This document shows positions 45,581 through 55,451 of a DNA stretch of 64,000 bases, piece after piece. The notes under the pieces are model-generated. The model ran no database searches and was not told the origin of the DNA. It was given only the letters and a program-made list of their open reading frames with translations. The DNA is from Streptomyces cellulosae (lineage in GTDB: Bacteria; Actinomycetota; Actinomycetes; Streptomycetales; Streptomycetaceae). Position 1 is the first letter of the stretch; each line of letters begins with the position of its first letter. The position numbers and the translations under genes are program-made. The stretch is taken from NCBI GenBank assembly GCA_014655195.1, contig BNBH01000033.1:21107-85106 (forward strand). The letters run 5' to 3'.

Positions 45581-47188
45581 TCAGACCAGCTCGGGCGCGG
45601 CGTCCGTCGCGTCGGGGTCGCCGGACTCACCGGTCGCGGCGGTTTCGGTCGTCGCGGTCTGGGGCGGACCAGGCTCGGTAGCCCTGGCCTCGGTCGTCCC
45701 GGCCTCGGTCGTCCCGGCCTCGGTCGTCCGCGCCTCGGTCGTCCGCGCCTCGGTCGTCCCGGCCTCGGTCGTCCGCGCCTCGGTCGTCCCAACCGGAATC
45801 GCCGATTCCGCCGAGTCCGACTGTTCCGCCGGCTCCTCCGAGGCCTGCCGCTGTCCCGGCACCCCCGGCTCCGGCTCGCCGTCGCGCTCACGCGCCGCCC
45901 GCGCCGCCCGCACGTACGTGTAGATCACCGCCCCCGTGACCACCAGCAGAAGCGGCCCGTACAGCCAGGGCCGGGCGGCCATCTCCGTGGCCAGCCAGCG
46001 GTACGACGCGAGCTGCGCGGCGAAGACCGCCAGGCCGAGGGCGACCACGCGGACGCCCGCGCGGTCCCAGCCATGCGCCGAGCAGCGCATCGCCGTCTCG
46101 ATGGTCAGGGCGAAGACCACGCCGGCGAGCAGGTCGGCGCCGTAGTGGTAGCCGAAGCCGAGGGTCGCCGTGAGGGTGCCGACCAGCCAGAAGGTGCCCG
46201 CCCAGCGCATCGCCCGGGAGCCGTCGCGCGAGTGGATGAACAGGGTGACCGCCCACGCGGTGTGCAGGCTGGGCATGCAGTTGCGCGGGGTGATGCCGTC
46301 GAACGGGATAGGCCGCGGGTCGGTGACCGGCGGCAGGGTGTCCGGCCAGATGGTCGCCGTCGCCCAGGCGCCGCCGTCCGTGCCGTAGGCGAAGACCGGG
46401 CCGACCACCGGGAAGATCATGTAGATCGCGGGGCCGAACAGGCCGATCACCAGGAACGTGCGCACCAGATGGTGGGCGGGGAAGCGGCGCTCCACCGCCA
46501 CCCGGCGCAGCTGGTAGAGGCCGACGAGGGCGGCGGCGAGCGGGAGCTGGCCGTAGACCACGTGCAGGATGCCCGTGCTGACCGGCGCGGTGGCGTTCAG
46601 GAAACGGCCCACCATCCACGACGGGTCGGCCAGGGCGTGGTCGGCGGCGGCCACGTACGCGTCGAGGACGGTCGCGCGGGTCTTCGAGGTGATGAGCAGC
46701 CAGGTGTCGCCCGTCTTGTGACCGGCCACCAGCAGCAGGCCGAGGCCGGTGCCCTTGAGCAGCAGGATCCGTTCCCGGCCGGTGCGGCGTGTGAGGCCGA
46801 GGACCGCGACGCCCAGCACCACCCACAGGGCGCCGTTGCCGAAGTTCATGTCGGCGTCGAGCGCCCACCGCACCAGGAAGAACGCGACGTCCACGCCCGC
46901 GGCGATCCCCAGCGCGATCAGCCGCTGCCGCCAGGTGAGCACCACCATCGTCAGCGCCAGGCCGCCGTAGAGCAGCGGACCCGACTCGGGGGCGAAGACC
47001 ACCTCCCGCGACTGTTCGGTGATCGGCCCGGAGAAGCCGTAGCCGCGCGCCACGATCTCCAGCGCGACGAGGAAGCCCGCGGTCGCCACCCCTGCCGCGG
47101 TCCACAGGACCACGCGGGGCCGGCGCCACAGGGCGGGCTGCGTCCCGCGGTCGTCCCGCGGCGGTATTCGAGTGGGTTCGGTTCTCAA
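45581..47188 (-). CDS. PAP2/AUR1-type (inositolphosphotransferase-like) membrane protein
   Basis: This is a protein of about 535 residues with a dozen membrane segments. The PAP2 catalytic motifs are NCMPSLHTAWAVTLF (PSxH) and FGYHYGADLLAGVVFAL (HxxxD), in the arrangement of AUR1/inositol phosphorylceramide synthase relatives that move phosphoinositol or similar headgroups to lipids. The C-terminal 100 residues are a Thr/Glu/Ala tail with repeats of TTEAR or TTEAG, encoded by a 15-bp repeat at about 45675-45795. TTG 47188 (LRTEPTRIPPRDDRG) is my preferred start; the frame is open to 47551 and ATG 47293 is possible. Confidence 0.8.
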   Translation of the reverse strand: MRTEPTRIPPRDDRGTQPALWRRPRVVLWTAAGVATAGFLVALEIVARGYGFSGPITEQSREVVFAPESGPLLYGGLALTMVVLTWRQRLIALGIAAGVDVAFFLVRWALDADMNFGNGALWVVLGVAVLGLTRRTGRERILLLKGTGLGLLLVAGHKTGDTWLLITSKTRATVLDAYVAAADHALADPSWMVGRFLNATAPVSTGILHVVYGQLPLAAALVGLYQLRRVAVERRFPAHHLVRTFLVIGLFGPAIYMIFPVVGPVFAYGTDGGAWATATIWPDTLPPVTDPRPIPFDGITPRNCMPSLHTAWAVTLFIHSRDGSRAMRWAGTFWLVGTLTATLGFGYHYGADLLAGVVFALTIETAMRCSAHGWDRAGVRVVALGLAVFAAQLASYRWLATEMAARPWLYGPLLLVVTGAVIYTYVRAARAARERDGEPEPGVPGQRQASEEPAEQSDSAESAIPVGTTEARTTEAGTTEARTTEARTTEAGTTEAGTTEARATEPGPPQTATTETAATGESGDPDATDAAPELV

Positions 47189-47622
47189 CTGGTTCGCCTG
47201 GTGGTTCGGTTGCGGGCAGGTGGCTTCGCGGGCAAGTGGCGCATCGCGCCGAAGGGCAGGGTCTTTCGGTGGACAGCCGGTGAATGAGGACATCCGTCGT
47301 GAGTTCGAACATGTTAACGGGGGTGGACGGGGAGTCCATGGGTCGGCTGTGCCGTGTCTGTGCCGGACGCCGGGGAGGGGTGCGGTCTGCGGCGTCCGGT
47401 GTCCGAATCGGAACGGCGAGGTCCGTAAGTTGCCGAGGCGCCCTTGTGGAAATCCTGTGGACCCCTCAATCTTTCGGCTGACGCGCCCGGAAGCGGCAGC
47501 CGCTCTTGTCATGATCGCGACACGCGAACTCCCGGCGTGAGGCGGCCGCACGCCCCCCGTGCGTCATGCGTCACCGCACCATCCCCCACGAACGCGCACC
47601 ACCGATTGAGGAGGAACCCTCC
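47189..47622. promoter_or_regulatory. divergent control region between PAP2-type and subtilisin-like genes
   Basis: This 434-bp region holds the promoters of two divergent genes. GTTCGAAC (47303-47310) next to GTTAAC (47313-47318) is a possible regulator site. The AT-richer stretch 47270-47335 is the likely promoter zone of the PAP2-type gene unless ATG 47293 is its start. GAGGAGGAA at 47608-47616 is the ribosome site of the protease. Confidence 0.4.
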
Positions 47623-48834
<1,212 letters not shown>

Positions 48835-48862
48835 GCGCGCCCGCGCCCTACGTACGACGAGA

Positions 48863-48897
48863 GCCCCGCCCCCGGGAGAGACACCCGGGGGCGGGGT
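48863..48897 (+). terminator. hairpin terminator after the protease gene
   Basis: A 14-base stem (48863-48876 with 48884-48897, one G-T pair, loop AGAGACA) starts 29 bases after the protease stop and precedes the next promoter. Confidence 0.75.
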
Positions 48898-48925
48898 CCG
48901 TCACCGTCCGCCTACGATGCGCCTC

Positions 48926-50071
48926 GTGTCCATACCTCCGCCCACCGGGCCGCAGTTCGGAGGCGGCGCCCAGCCGCCCTACTTCCCCCACCAGGGCGCG
49001 CCCGGTCCCGCGCCGTACTTCCCGTACGGGCCCCGGCCGCCCGCCGCCGTGAACGGGGTCGCCATCGCCGCCCTGGTCTTCGGCATCCTGTGCTTCCTGC
49101 CCGCCGTGGGGCTGGTGCTGGGGGTGATCGCGCTGCTCCAGATCAAGCGGCGCGGCGAGCGCGGGAAGGGGATGGCGGTCGCCGGCGTCACGCTGTCGTC
49201 GCTCGGGCTGGCGCTGTGGACGGCGGCGCTGGTCACCGGGAGCGTGACGGCGTTCTGGGAGGGCTTCCGGGAGGGGGCGCGCTCCGGCAGCGTCCTGGCC
49301 CTGCGCACGGGCGACTGCTTCACCTCGCCCGGCGGACTGGAGGGCTGGACCACCACGGCCCGCAAGGTGCCGTGCGCCGACGAGCACGACGGCGAGGTCT
49401 TCGCCCTCGTCGCCGTCCCCGGCACCGACTTCCCCGGGGACGACAGCCTCACCGAGCTGAGCGAGGACCGCTGCTACGAGCGGCGGAGCGCCTACGTCAT
49501 GGACGGCTGGTCCCTGCCGGAGGAGATCGGCGTCTACTACTTCGCCCCCTCCAAGGAGAGCTGGAGCTTCGGCGACCGCTCCGTCGCCTGTGTGCTCGGC
49601 CGGGAGGACGGGACGCGCTTCACCGGGTCGCTGCGCAGCGACGCGACGACGCTCGACGCCCATCAGCTCGCCTACCTGGAGGCGGCCGAGGTGCTCAACG
49701 TCGCGCTGGACGAGGTGCCCGAGTCCGGCTACTTCGACGACGACGTCAGCGACGACCGGGAGTGGGCCGGGGAGGTCGAGGAGGCGGTCGCCGAGCAGGT
49801 GCGGCTGCTGCGCGCGCACACGTGGCCGGCCGGGGCACGGGAGCCGGTGGACGAGCTCGTCGCCGACCTCGGCAAGGCGCGGCTCGCCTGGGGGCGCGCG
49901 GCGGGCACCGCCGACCCGGACGCGTACTGGATCCGTGAGGAGGAGGCCTGGGAGGCGACCGACCCCTCCCTGTCGATCACCGTGCGCGAAGCTTTGGGGT
50001 TGGCCACCTCACCGCCCGCTTACGACGAGGAGGTCGAGCGGGAGCCGGAAGCCGGCGAGATGGAGGTGTGA
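48926..50071 (+). CDS. DUF4190/septum-formation-like membrane protein
   Basis: This is a 381-residue protein. A Pro/Gly/Tyr-rich start (to about 40) leads into two membrane segments of the DUF4190 type (GVAIAALVFGILCFLPAVGLVLGVIALLQI, GVTLSSLGLALWTAALVTG). An extracytoplasmic domain with paired cysteines follows (LRTGDCFTSPGGLEGW, VPCADEHDGEVFALVAVPG, DRCYERR, RSVACVL), which matches the septum-formation (Septum_form) family. The end is acidic. GTG 48926 was chosen because TACGAT (48913-48918) ends seven bases upstream, typical of a leaderless mRNA; ATG 48917 overlaps that element. Confidence 0.82.
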   Translation: MSIPPPTGPQFGGGAQPPYFPHQGAPGPAPYFPYGPRPPAAVNGVAIAALVFGILCFLPAVGLVLGVIALLQIKRRGERGKGMAVAGVTLSSLGLALWTAALVTGSVTAFWEGFREGARSGSVLALRTGDCFTSPGGLEGWTTTARKVPCADEHDGEVFALVAVPGTDFPGDDSLTELSEDRCYERRSAYVMDGWSLPEEIGVYYFAPSKESWSFGDRSVACVLGREDGTRFTGSLRSDATTLDAHQLAYLEAAEVLNVALDEVPESGYFDDDVSDDREWAGEVEEAVAEQVRLLRAHTWPAGAREPVDELVADLGKARLAWGRAAGTADPDAYWIREEEAWEATDPSLSITVREALGLATSPPAYDEEVEREPEAGEMEV

Positions 50072-50165
50072 GCGGCTCCATAGCGGGGAGAAAGTGCCTG
50101 CGTAAAGCCCTCCCGCAGCAGAAGTCATCACATCGAGTGATTCTCTGGCCTTTGCTTGCTTCGGA

Positions 50166-50178
50166 CAACCCAGGGTTG
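50166..50178. promoter_or_regulatory. candidate operator upstream of the GntR gene
   Basis: CAACCC-A-GGGTTG is a perfect 6-bp inverted repeat 41 bases before the GntR start. GTACAACCTGAT at 50196-50207 has a related CAACC half. Autoregulation is the usual mode for this family. Confidence 0.4.
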
Positions 50179-50218
50179 CCACTCTGTTGCTGTCTGTACA
50201 ACCTGATGGGAGCGGCCA

Positions 50219-50971
50219 GTGACATTCGGTGAGCAGCCGGCGTACCTGCGCGTCGCGGGTGATCTCCGCAAGAAGATCGTCGACGGTCAGCTGCCGCCCC
50301 ACACCCGGCTCCCCTCCCAGGCCCGCATCCGCGAGGAGTACGGCGTCTCGGACACGGTCGCGCTGGAGGCGCGCAAGGTCCTGATGGCCGAGGGGCTCGT
50401 CGAGGGCCGCTCGGGGTCGGGGACGTACGTGCGGGAGCGGCCCGTGCCGCGCCGGGTCGCCCGCTCCGGGTTCCGCCCGGAGCGGGGGGCGACGCCGTTC
50501 CGTCAGGAGCAGGCCGACGTCGGCGTGCGCGGGACGTGGGAGTCCAGCAGCGAGCAGGCGGAGGCGAGCGCGTCGATCGCCCAGCGGCTGGGCGTCGACA
50601 CGGGTGATCGTGTCATGCGCACGAAGTACCTGTTCCGTGAGGCCGGCGAGCCGATGATGCTCTCCACGTCCTGGGAGCCGCTCGCCCTCACGGGACGCAC
50701 GCCGGTGATGCTGCCCGAGGAGGGCCCGCTGGGCGGCATGGGCGTGGTGGAGCGGATGCGCGCGATCGACGTGATCGTGGACAACGTGACGGAGGAGGTC
50801 GGGGCCCGCCCCGGCCTCGCGGAGGAACTGATGCTCCTCGGCGGCGTCCCCGGCCACGTGGTCCTGGTCATCCAGCGCACGTACTTCGCGTCGGGCCGCC
50901 CGGTGGAAACGGCGGACGTGGTGATCCCGGCGGACCGGTATCGGGCGGCGTATCACCTGCCGGTGAAGTAG
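50219..50971 (+). CDS. GntR-family (HutC/UTRA) transcriptional regulator
   Basis: This is a 250-residue regulator. The N-terminal winged helix reads PAYLRVAGDLRKKIVDGQLPPHTRLPSQARIREEYGVSDTVALEARKVLMAEGLVEGRSGSGTYVRER. The C-terminal UTRA ligand domain has RTKYLFREAGEPMMLSTSWEPLALT and ends ETADVVIPADRYRAAYHL, the HutC signature. The ligand is unknown. GTG 50219 follows GGGAGCGG. The adjacent genes give no clue to the regulon. Confidence 0.9.
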   Translation: MTFGEQPAYLRVAGDLRKKIVDGQLPPHTRLPSQARIREEYGVSDTVALEARKVLMAEGLVEGRSGSGTYVRERPVPRRVARSGFRPERGATPFRQEQADVGVRGTWESSSEQAEASASIAQRLGVDTGDRVMRTKYLFREAGEPMMLSTSWEPLALTGRTPVMLPEEGPLGGMGVVERMRAIDVIVDNVTEEVGARPGLAEELMLLGGVPGHVVLVIQRTYFASGRPVETADVVIPADRYRAAYHLPVK

Positions 50972-51819
50972 GGGGCGCCTTCCGCGGGGGTGTTGCCGCT
51001 CGGGGCGGGGCGGCCCGGCGTCGGCGGCTGACCCTGTCCGTGGGCCTTCCGTCTCACGTCGCGGCGGCCGCGGCCGGGTGATCACGCACCCGGACACGTA
51101 CGGGCGCCGTAAACTCCGGCCCCTGGCGGGCAGGGCCTCGCCCGCGGCACGCGCTCCGGCGTCGAACTGCCTTGGCCCTGCTGCACGCGCGCACGGCGGC
51201 GAGGGGGCCGTCGCCCGCCCACCCTCGTCCGCAGTCGACGCCCCTTCCGTCAGTGGCGAAGGGCCTCGGCCCTGCTGGACGTGCGCCTGGCGTCGAGGGG
51301 GCCGTTGCTCGCCCGCCCACCCCTCGTCCGCGGGTGACGCCCTTTCCGACGGCGTCGAAGAGCCGCGGCCTCGCGGCACGGCCGTCGGCGTCGAAGGGGC
51401 CGCGCCCTTCATCACCCGCCCGCGTCCTCACCCCGCCCCTTCGCCGCCCGCCAGAGCCTCGCGCCTCCCCAGTCGCCCCATCACCCCCTCGCGCTCCCTT
51501 CTGCGCCCCGCGTCATGGATCCGCTCCGGCGTGACCCGCGCCCCGCGCCCGGCTCACGGGCGAAGGGATTTGGCCGTTCTCGCAGGTCGCTCGATGGGCC
51601 GGGCGAGGACGGTCATACCGCGCTGACCGGACATGTCACCCCCGCCGCACGGCGTATCCGCCACTGTGCGCCCCCTCCGTGCTGGCCGGTTGCGTGCCTG
51701 TTTGTGAAAAGGCGTATTCGCTCAGTGAAGGTAAGGCGTAGGCTCGGGCATATGCGGACTGCGGTTTCCTTACCGGGCGGGGCGCGGCACAGGTCGCGGA
51801 AGGCAAGTGGAGGGGAGCG
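50972..51819. other. 848-bp non-coding stretch with degenerate ~95-bp repeats
   Basis: No gene is convincing here despite several long GC-rich open frames. Between about 51110 and 51410 a block (GGCCCTGCTGNACGTGCG, then GTCGAGGGGGCCGT, then CCCACCCCTCGTCCGC) recurs at about 51170, 51264 and 51362 with divergence, so the apparent frames are repeat-derived. From 51690 to 51770 the sequence becomes AT-richer and includes TAGGCT, probably the promoter of the SPOR-domain gene. Confidence 0.5.
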
Positions 51820-52008
51820 ATGAGCGACGGCACGGTGACTCTTCCCTGGCTCGTCGTGCGTCAGGACGACAACGGCAACCGCTACCGGGTGGGCCGTTAC
51901 GCGACACGCGCCGAGGCCGAGAAGATCGCGACCAGCCTCGACGGCCGCGGCCACAAACAGCTCTACTGGGTCGAACGCATCGGCCAGAACGGCTCCACCG
52001 TCAGCTGA
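51820..52008 (+). CDS. small SPOR-domain protein
   Basis: This is a 62-residue protein consisting of a single SPOR-like fold: PWLVVRQDDNGNRYRVGRYATRAEAEKIATSLDGRGHKQLYWVERIG. Free SPOR proteins of this length are common in Streptomyces. The full-length domain binds denuded peptidoglycan, but this protein has no export signal, so it may act in the cytoplasm. The ribosome site GGAGGGGAG precedes ATG. Confidence 0.85.
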   Translation: MSDGTVTLPWLVVRQDDNGNRYRVGRYATRAEAEKIATSLDGRGHKQLYWVERIGQNGSTVS

Positions 52009-52034
52009 GCCGGCCCCGGCAGGCGCACGGCCCG

Positions 52035-53384
52035 TCAGGGCCGCACCCGTGACGCCTCCGGCCTGCCGCCCGCGTCGCCGGCCGCCTCCCCGTGCCGTGC
52101 CGTGCGCAGGTGCATGCGGGACATCGCCGCGCACTGGACCGCCATCGACAGCGCCATGGCGAGGCACACCCCCGGCAGTCCCCACCCCGACAGGCCTCCG
52201 GCGAGGGCCAGTTGGAGGACCGTCCCGCAGAAGGTGACGCGTGCCGTGGACCGTGCCCGCCCGCTGCCCTCGAAGACGCCGCCCAGCGCGATGAAGCAGG
52301 CGAGCAGCACGAGGTACGGCCCCACGCAGCGCAGGAAGAGCGTTCCCGCGTCGGCCACCCCGCCCTCCGCGCCGAAGCCCCGCATGATCCACGGCGCGGC
52401 CGCCAGCAGCACCGTCGCCGCCGTCAGCCCCAGGCCTCCCGCCAGCAGCAGCGCCTGACGGCCCACGTCCCGCCGCTCGTCCCGCCCCGCGCCCAGCAGG
52501 TGCGCGGTGTGGATGGAGGCCGCCTGGCGCACCGCGTAGAAGGCCATGGTCGCCACGTACATCGCCTTGGTCGCGATCCCGTACGCCGCCACCTCGGTCA
52601 CGCCGACGCGCGCGACCACCGCGACGAGCGCGAGGGCCCCGGTCATCCGGACGAGGAAGTCGGCCGACATGGGCAGGCCGGTCGTCGCCGTCCCGCGCAG
52701 GTCGGCGGCCAGGCCCGTGAACCCGGCGCCCGGCCGGCGCAGGAGCCCTCGGCGATGCAGCACCACCAGTCCGCAGACCAGCGCCGCCGTCCGGCCCAGC
52801 ACCGTCGAGACGGCCGCCCCGCGCACCCCGAGGCCCAGCCCGAACACGAACAGCGGGTCCAGCACCAGGATCAGGCCGTTCGCCAGCAGGGACAGCCGCA
52901 TCGGGGTGCGGGTGTCGCCCGCGCCCTTGAGGACGCCGTCGGCCACGTTGGCCGCGAAGTACACCGCGATGCCCGGCAGGGCGATCGCGAAGAAGCCGCT
53001 CGCCAGCGCCACCGCGCGCCCGTCGTCACCGCCCAGCACCAGCCGGGCCAGCGGCTCCCGCACCAGGAACCCGCCGACCGCGACCACCGGCGTCACCAGC
53101 GCCCACATCGCCCAGCCCCCGCGCACGGCGGACCGCAGCGCCGCCGCGTCCTCGGCGCCCCGCGCCCGCGCGACCCGCACGGTCGTGCCGGACCCCGCCA
53201 CCAGGATCACCCCGAGCAGCAGGTTCTCCACGTTCGTCGCGACCGCCACCGCGGCGACCGCGTCCCCGCCCAGCCGGGCCACCCAGACCATGTTGATGAT
53301 CCCGGCCGTCACCCCGGCCAGCAGCTCCACATAGACCGGGCACGCCAGCGAGACCAGCGTGCGCCGATGCCGTAAGGCTTCCAC
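52035..53384 (-). CDS. MATE-family multidrug efflux protein
   Basis: This is a 449-residue transporter with twelve membrane segments and the two-fold MATE architecture: LACPVYVELLAGVTAGIINMVWVARLGGDAVAAVAVATNVENLLLGV, then ANVADGVLKGAGDTRTPMRLSLLANGLILVLDPLFVF in the first half, repeated as GIATKAMYVATMAFYAVRQAASIHTAHLLGAG in the second. It exports drugs or pigments using an ion gradient. GTG 53384 has GAGGGGGG upstream. It is divergent from a PadR gene across a perfect palindrome. Confidence 0.92.
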   Translation of the reverse strand: MEALRHRRTLVSLACPVYVELLAGVTAGIINMVWVARLGGDAVAAVAVATNVENLLLGVILVAGSGTTVRVARARGAEDAAALRSAVRGGWAMWALVTPVVAVGGFLVREPLARLVLGGDDGRAVALASGFFAIALPGIAVYFAANVADGVLKGAGDTRTPMRLSLLANGLILVLDPLFVFGLGLGVRGAAVSTVLGRTAALVCGLVVLHRRGLLRRPGAGFTGLAADLRGTATTGLPMSADFLVRMTGALALVAVVARVGVTEVAAYGIATKAMYVATMAFYAVRQAASIHTAHLLGAGRDERRDVGRQALLLAGGLGLTAATVLLAAAPWIMRGFGAEGGVADAGTLFLRCVGPYLVLLACFIALGGVFEGSGRARSTARVTFCGTVLQLALAGGLSGWGLPGVCLAMALSMAVQCAAMSRMHLRTARHGEAAGDAGGRPEASRVRP

Positions 53385-53395
53385 CACGAACCCCC

Positions 53396-53436
53396 CTCTT
53401 TTCGCGGTACATCGAATCGAGGTACCGCGAAAAGAG
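53396..53436. promoter_or_regulatory. 15-bp perfect inverted repeat, PadR operator
   Basis: Arms 53396-53410 and 53422-53436 (core TTTTCGCGGTAC and GTACCGCGAAAA) are exact complements around an 11-base spacer. It lies 12 bases before the MATE start and 71 bases before the PadR start, so one bound regulator could repress both divergent genes. Confidence 0.8.
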
Positions 53437-53506
53437 ATAGCATCGAGCCGCCGGGCGGACAAGCGCACGGACGGAAGCGGGCACATCGCGGGCAGGGGGA
53501 GCGGCC

Positions 53507-54037
53507 ATGCTGGAGCTGTCGATCCTGGGGTTCCTCCACGAGGAGCCCTTGCACGGCTACGAGCTCAAGGCGCGCATCCAGGCGTTGAACGGCCACATCC
53601 GCCCGGTCAGCGACGGCGCCCTGTACCCGGCCATCACCCGGCTGGTGAAGGCCGGCTCGGTCGAGCAGCACACCGAACCCGGCAGCGGCGCGGCCGCCCG
53701 CCGGGTGCTGTCCCTCACCGACGCGGGCCGCACCGCGCTCATGGACCGGCTCAGGGAACCGAAGGACGTGGAGATCAGCGACGGGCAGCGCTTCTTCACC
53801 CTGCTCGCGTTCCTGCGCTTCCTCCCCGACCCCGCCGCGCGGGCCGCGGTCCTGCGGCGCCGGAAGGCGTTCCTCGACACCCCGTCGAGCTTCTTCCACC
53901 GCGACGGCGAGCCGATGCGGGCCGAGGAGGCCCCGGACCCCTTCCGGCAGGGCATGCTCCGCATCGCCCGCGCGACCACCGCCGAGGAGCGGGCGTGGCT
54001 GGACGAGACGATCGCCGCCCTGGAGGGGCGGGCGTGA
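53507..54037 (+). CDS. PadR-family regulator of the divergent MATE gene
   Basis: This is a 176-residue PadR protein: LELSILGFLHEEPLHGYELKARIQALNGHIRPVSDGALYPAITRLVKAGSVEQ is the winged helix, and the C-terminal helical domain follows (FFTLLAFLRFLPDPAARAAVLRRR, ATTAEERAWLDETIAALEGRA). It probably represses the MATE exporter and itself through the palindrome at 53396-53436, and is released by an exported drug. The ribosome site is GGGGGAGC before ATG. TAGCAT at 53438-53443 may be its -10 element. Confidence 0.9.
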   Translation: MLELSILGFLHEEPLHGYELKARIQALNGHIRPVSDGALYPAITRLVKAGSVEQHTEPGSGAAARRVLSLTDAGRTALMDRLREPKDVEISDGQRFFTLLAFLRFLPDPAARAAVLRRRKAFLDTPSSFFHRDGEPMRAEEAPDPFRQGMLRIARATTAEERAWLDETIAALEGRA

Positions 54038-54188
54038 AAGCACCCTCACCGGGCGGCTAGGGTCTTTCGTTCGGATCAGGCCGGCCGTGAGGCGCGGTGC
54101 GTCTTGACCGACCGCGACGCCGGGGCGATCCAAGTGAAAGGCCCTGGCTAGGGTCGTGCCCGAGGTACCGGACGACGAAGGCGGAGTG

Positions 54189-54593
54189 ATGTCGACCCTG
54201 ATCGACACGGTGGCGTGGGTGCGCATCGAGGACGGCAGAATCCTGTGCGCCCGGCCGCGCGGCAAGGGCGTCTTCTACATCCCCGGCGGCAAGCGCGAGG
54301 GCGCCGAGAGCGACGTCGAGACGCTGCTGCGCGAGATCGGGGAGGAGCTGACCGTGCTCCTCGACCCCGTCACGGCGAAGCACGTGGCCACCTACGAGGC
54401 CGAGGTGCCCGGCGCCCCGGACGGCACCGTGGTGCGCATGAGCTGCTGGACCGCCGAGTTCGCCGGGACGATCGCCGCGAGCAGCGAGATCGACGAGATC
54501 GCCTGGTTCTCCTACGCGGACCGGCCCCGCGTGCCCCCGGTCGACCAGCTGCTCTTCGACGACCTGCGGGCAGCGGGCAGCCTGCACCTCTGA
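54189..54593 (+). CDS. NUDIX hydrolase
   Basis: This is a 134-residue protein with the NUDIX box GGKREGAESDVETLLREIGEEL (about residues 34-55, GX5EX7REUXEE pattern). It begins TLIDTVAWVRIEDGRILCARPRGKGVFYIP, typical of small MutT-like enzymes that hydrolyse nucleoside diphosphates linked to other groups. The substrate is unknown. ATG 54189 was chosen at the start of the domain; an in-frame GTG at 54156 is directly after a TAGGGT promoter-like element and would add 11 residues. Confidence 0.88.
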   Translation: MSTLIDTVAWVRIEDGRILCARPRGKGVFYIPGGKREGAESDVETLLREIGEELTVLLDPVTAKHVATYEAEVPGAPDGTVVRMSCWTAEFAGTIAASSEIDEIAWFSYADRPRVPPVDQLLFDDLRAAGSLHL

Positions 54594-54731
54594 CGTGTGA
54601 TTCCGGCGCACCGGCGTGAGGATGACGATGTGTGAGCGCGCCGTCGGCACACCACCGCGCGCACGGTCCGCGCCTCGCGCCGTTGTGCGCGGTACTCCGT
54701 CCGGGATATCGGGTATGTGGCTATTGACCAC

Positions 54732-55184
54732 ATGAAACCGGACACGGTCGGACTGCCTGACTCGCTCGGCGGGGAGGTGATCCGCGTGACCGACACCGAC
54801 GGCGACCGGGCCACGTGGACCTTCCCCGCGGACCCGAACGCGGTGCGGGCAGCCCGTCGCGCCGTGCGTGAACAACTCCGCCGGTGGGAGCTCAACGGCA
54901 TCACCGATCTCGCGGAACTGCTGGTCAGCGAACTCGTCACCAACGCCCTGCGGCATGCCACCGGACCCGTCGGCGTATGCCTGAGCCGGCCCGCCGGACG
55001 GACCGGCATGCTGCTCGTCGAGGTGTCCGACCCCGTCCCCGAACCGCCCCACGAACGCGTCGCACGGCCCGACGACGAGAGCGGGCGCGGACTCCAGCTC
55101 CTGGCCCGCTCCTCCCGCCGCTGGGGGCACCGGACCGGGCCGCACGGGAAGACGGTGTGGTGCGAACTCGTGGTCCCCCGGTGA
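54732..55184 (+). CDS. RsbW-like anti-sigma factor histidine kinase-type ATPase
   Basis: This is a 150-residue HATPase_c protein: WTFPADPNAVRAARRAVREQLRRWELNGITDLAELLVSELVTNALRHATGPVGVCLSR (N-box), ending ESGRGLQLLARSSRRWGHRTGPHGKTVWCELVV (G-box). Such serine kinases bind sigma factors or anti-anti-sigma proteins in Streptomyces. The same domain ends the phosphatase that starts at 55452. ATG 54732 or GTG 54717 may be the start; neither has a clear ribosome site. Confidence 0.85.
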   Translation: MKPDTVGLPDSLGGEVIRVTDTDGDRATWTFPADPNAVRAARRAVREQLRRWELNGITDLAELLVSELVTNALRHATGPVGVCLSRPAGRTGMLLVEVSDPVPEPPHERVARPDDESGRGLQLLARSSRRWGHRTGPHGKTVWCELVVPR

Positions 55185-55451
55185 GGCCCCGCACGGCCGT
55201 TCGCAGGTGTGTGCGGGCCCTCGTCGTACCCCGTGACCGGTAACCGTCCATGACGGTTGTCGAACCGGGGGATTCGACGGCGTGTCCGCTGGTTAGAAGA
55301 CTGGAAGTGTTCTCACGGCGTGGACCGAAAAGCATCGGGACCGTGCTGTGATCGTGAACACCGTGTTGTGCGGCGCCGTAGTGCTGGATACTGCGGGCAG
55401 CCGCCCCCGGTGACCGGTGCCGGACGCGGTGAGCTGGAGGGGACGGTTCGC

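Noticed and set aside
50009..51415. A 468-residue minus-strand open frame
   Set aside because: It runs through the gntR gene in antisense and through degenerate repeats, with no family pattern.
51078..51626. A 182-residue plus-strand open frame in the gap after gntR
   Set aside because: The residues derive from the diverged 95-bp repeats and show only Ala/Arg/Pro-rich low complexity.
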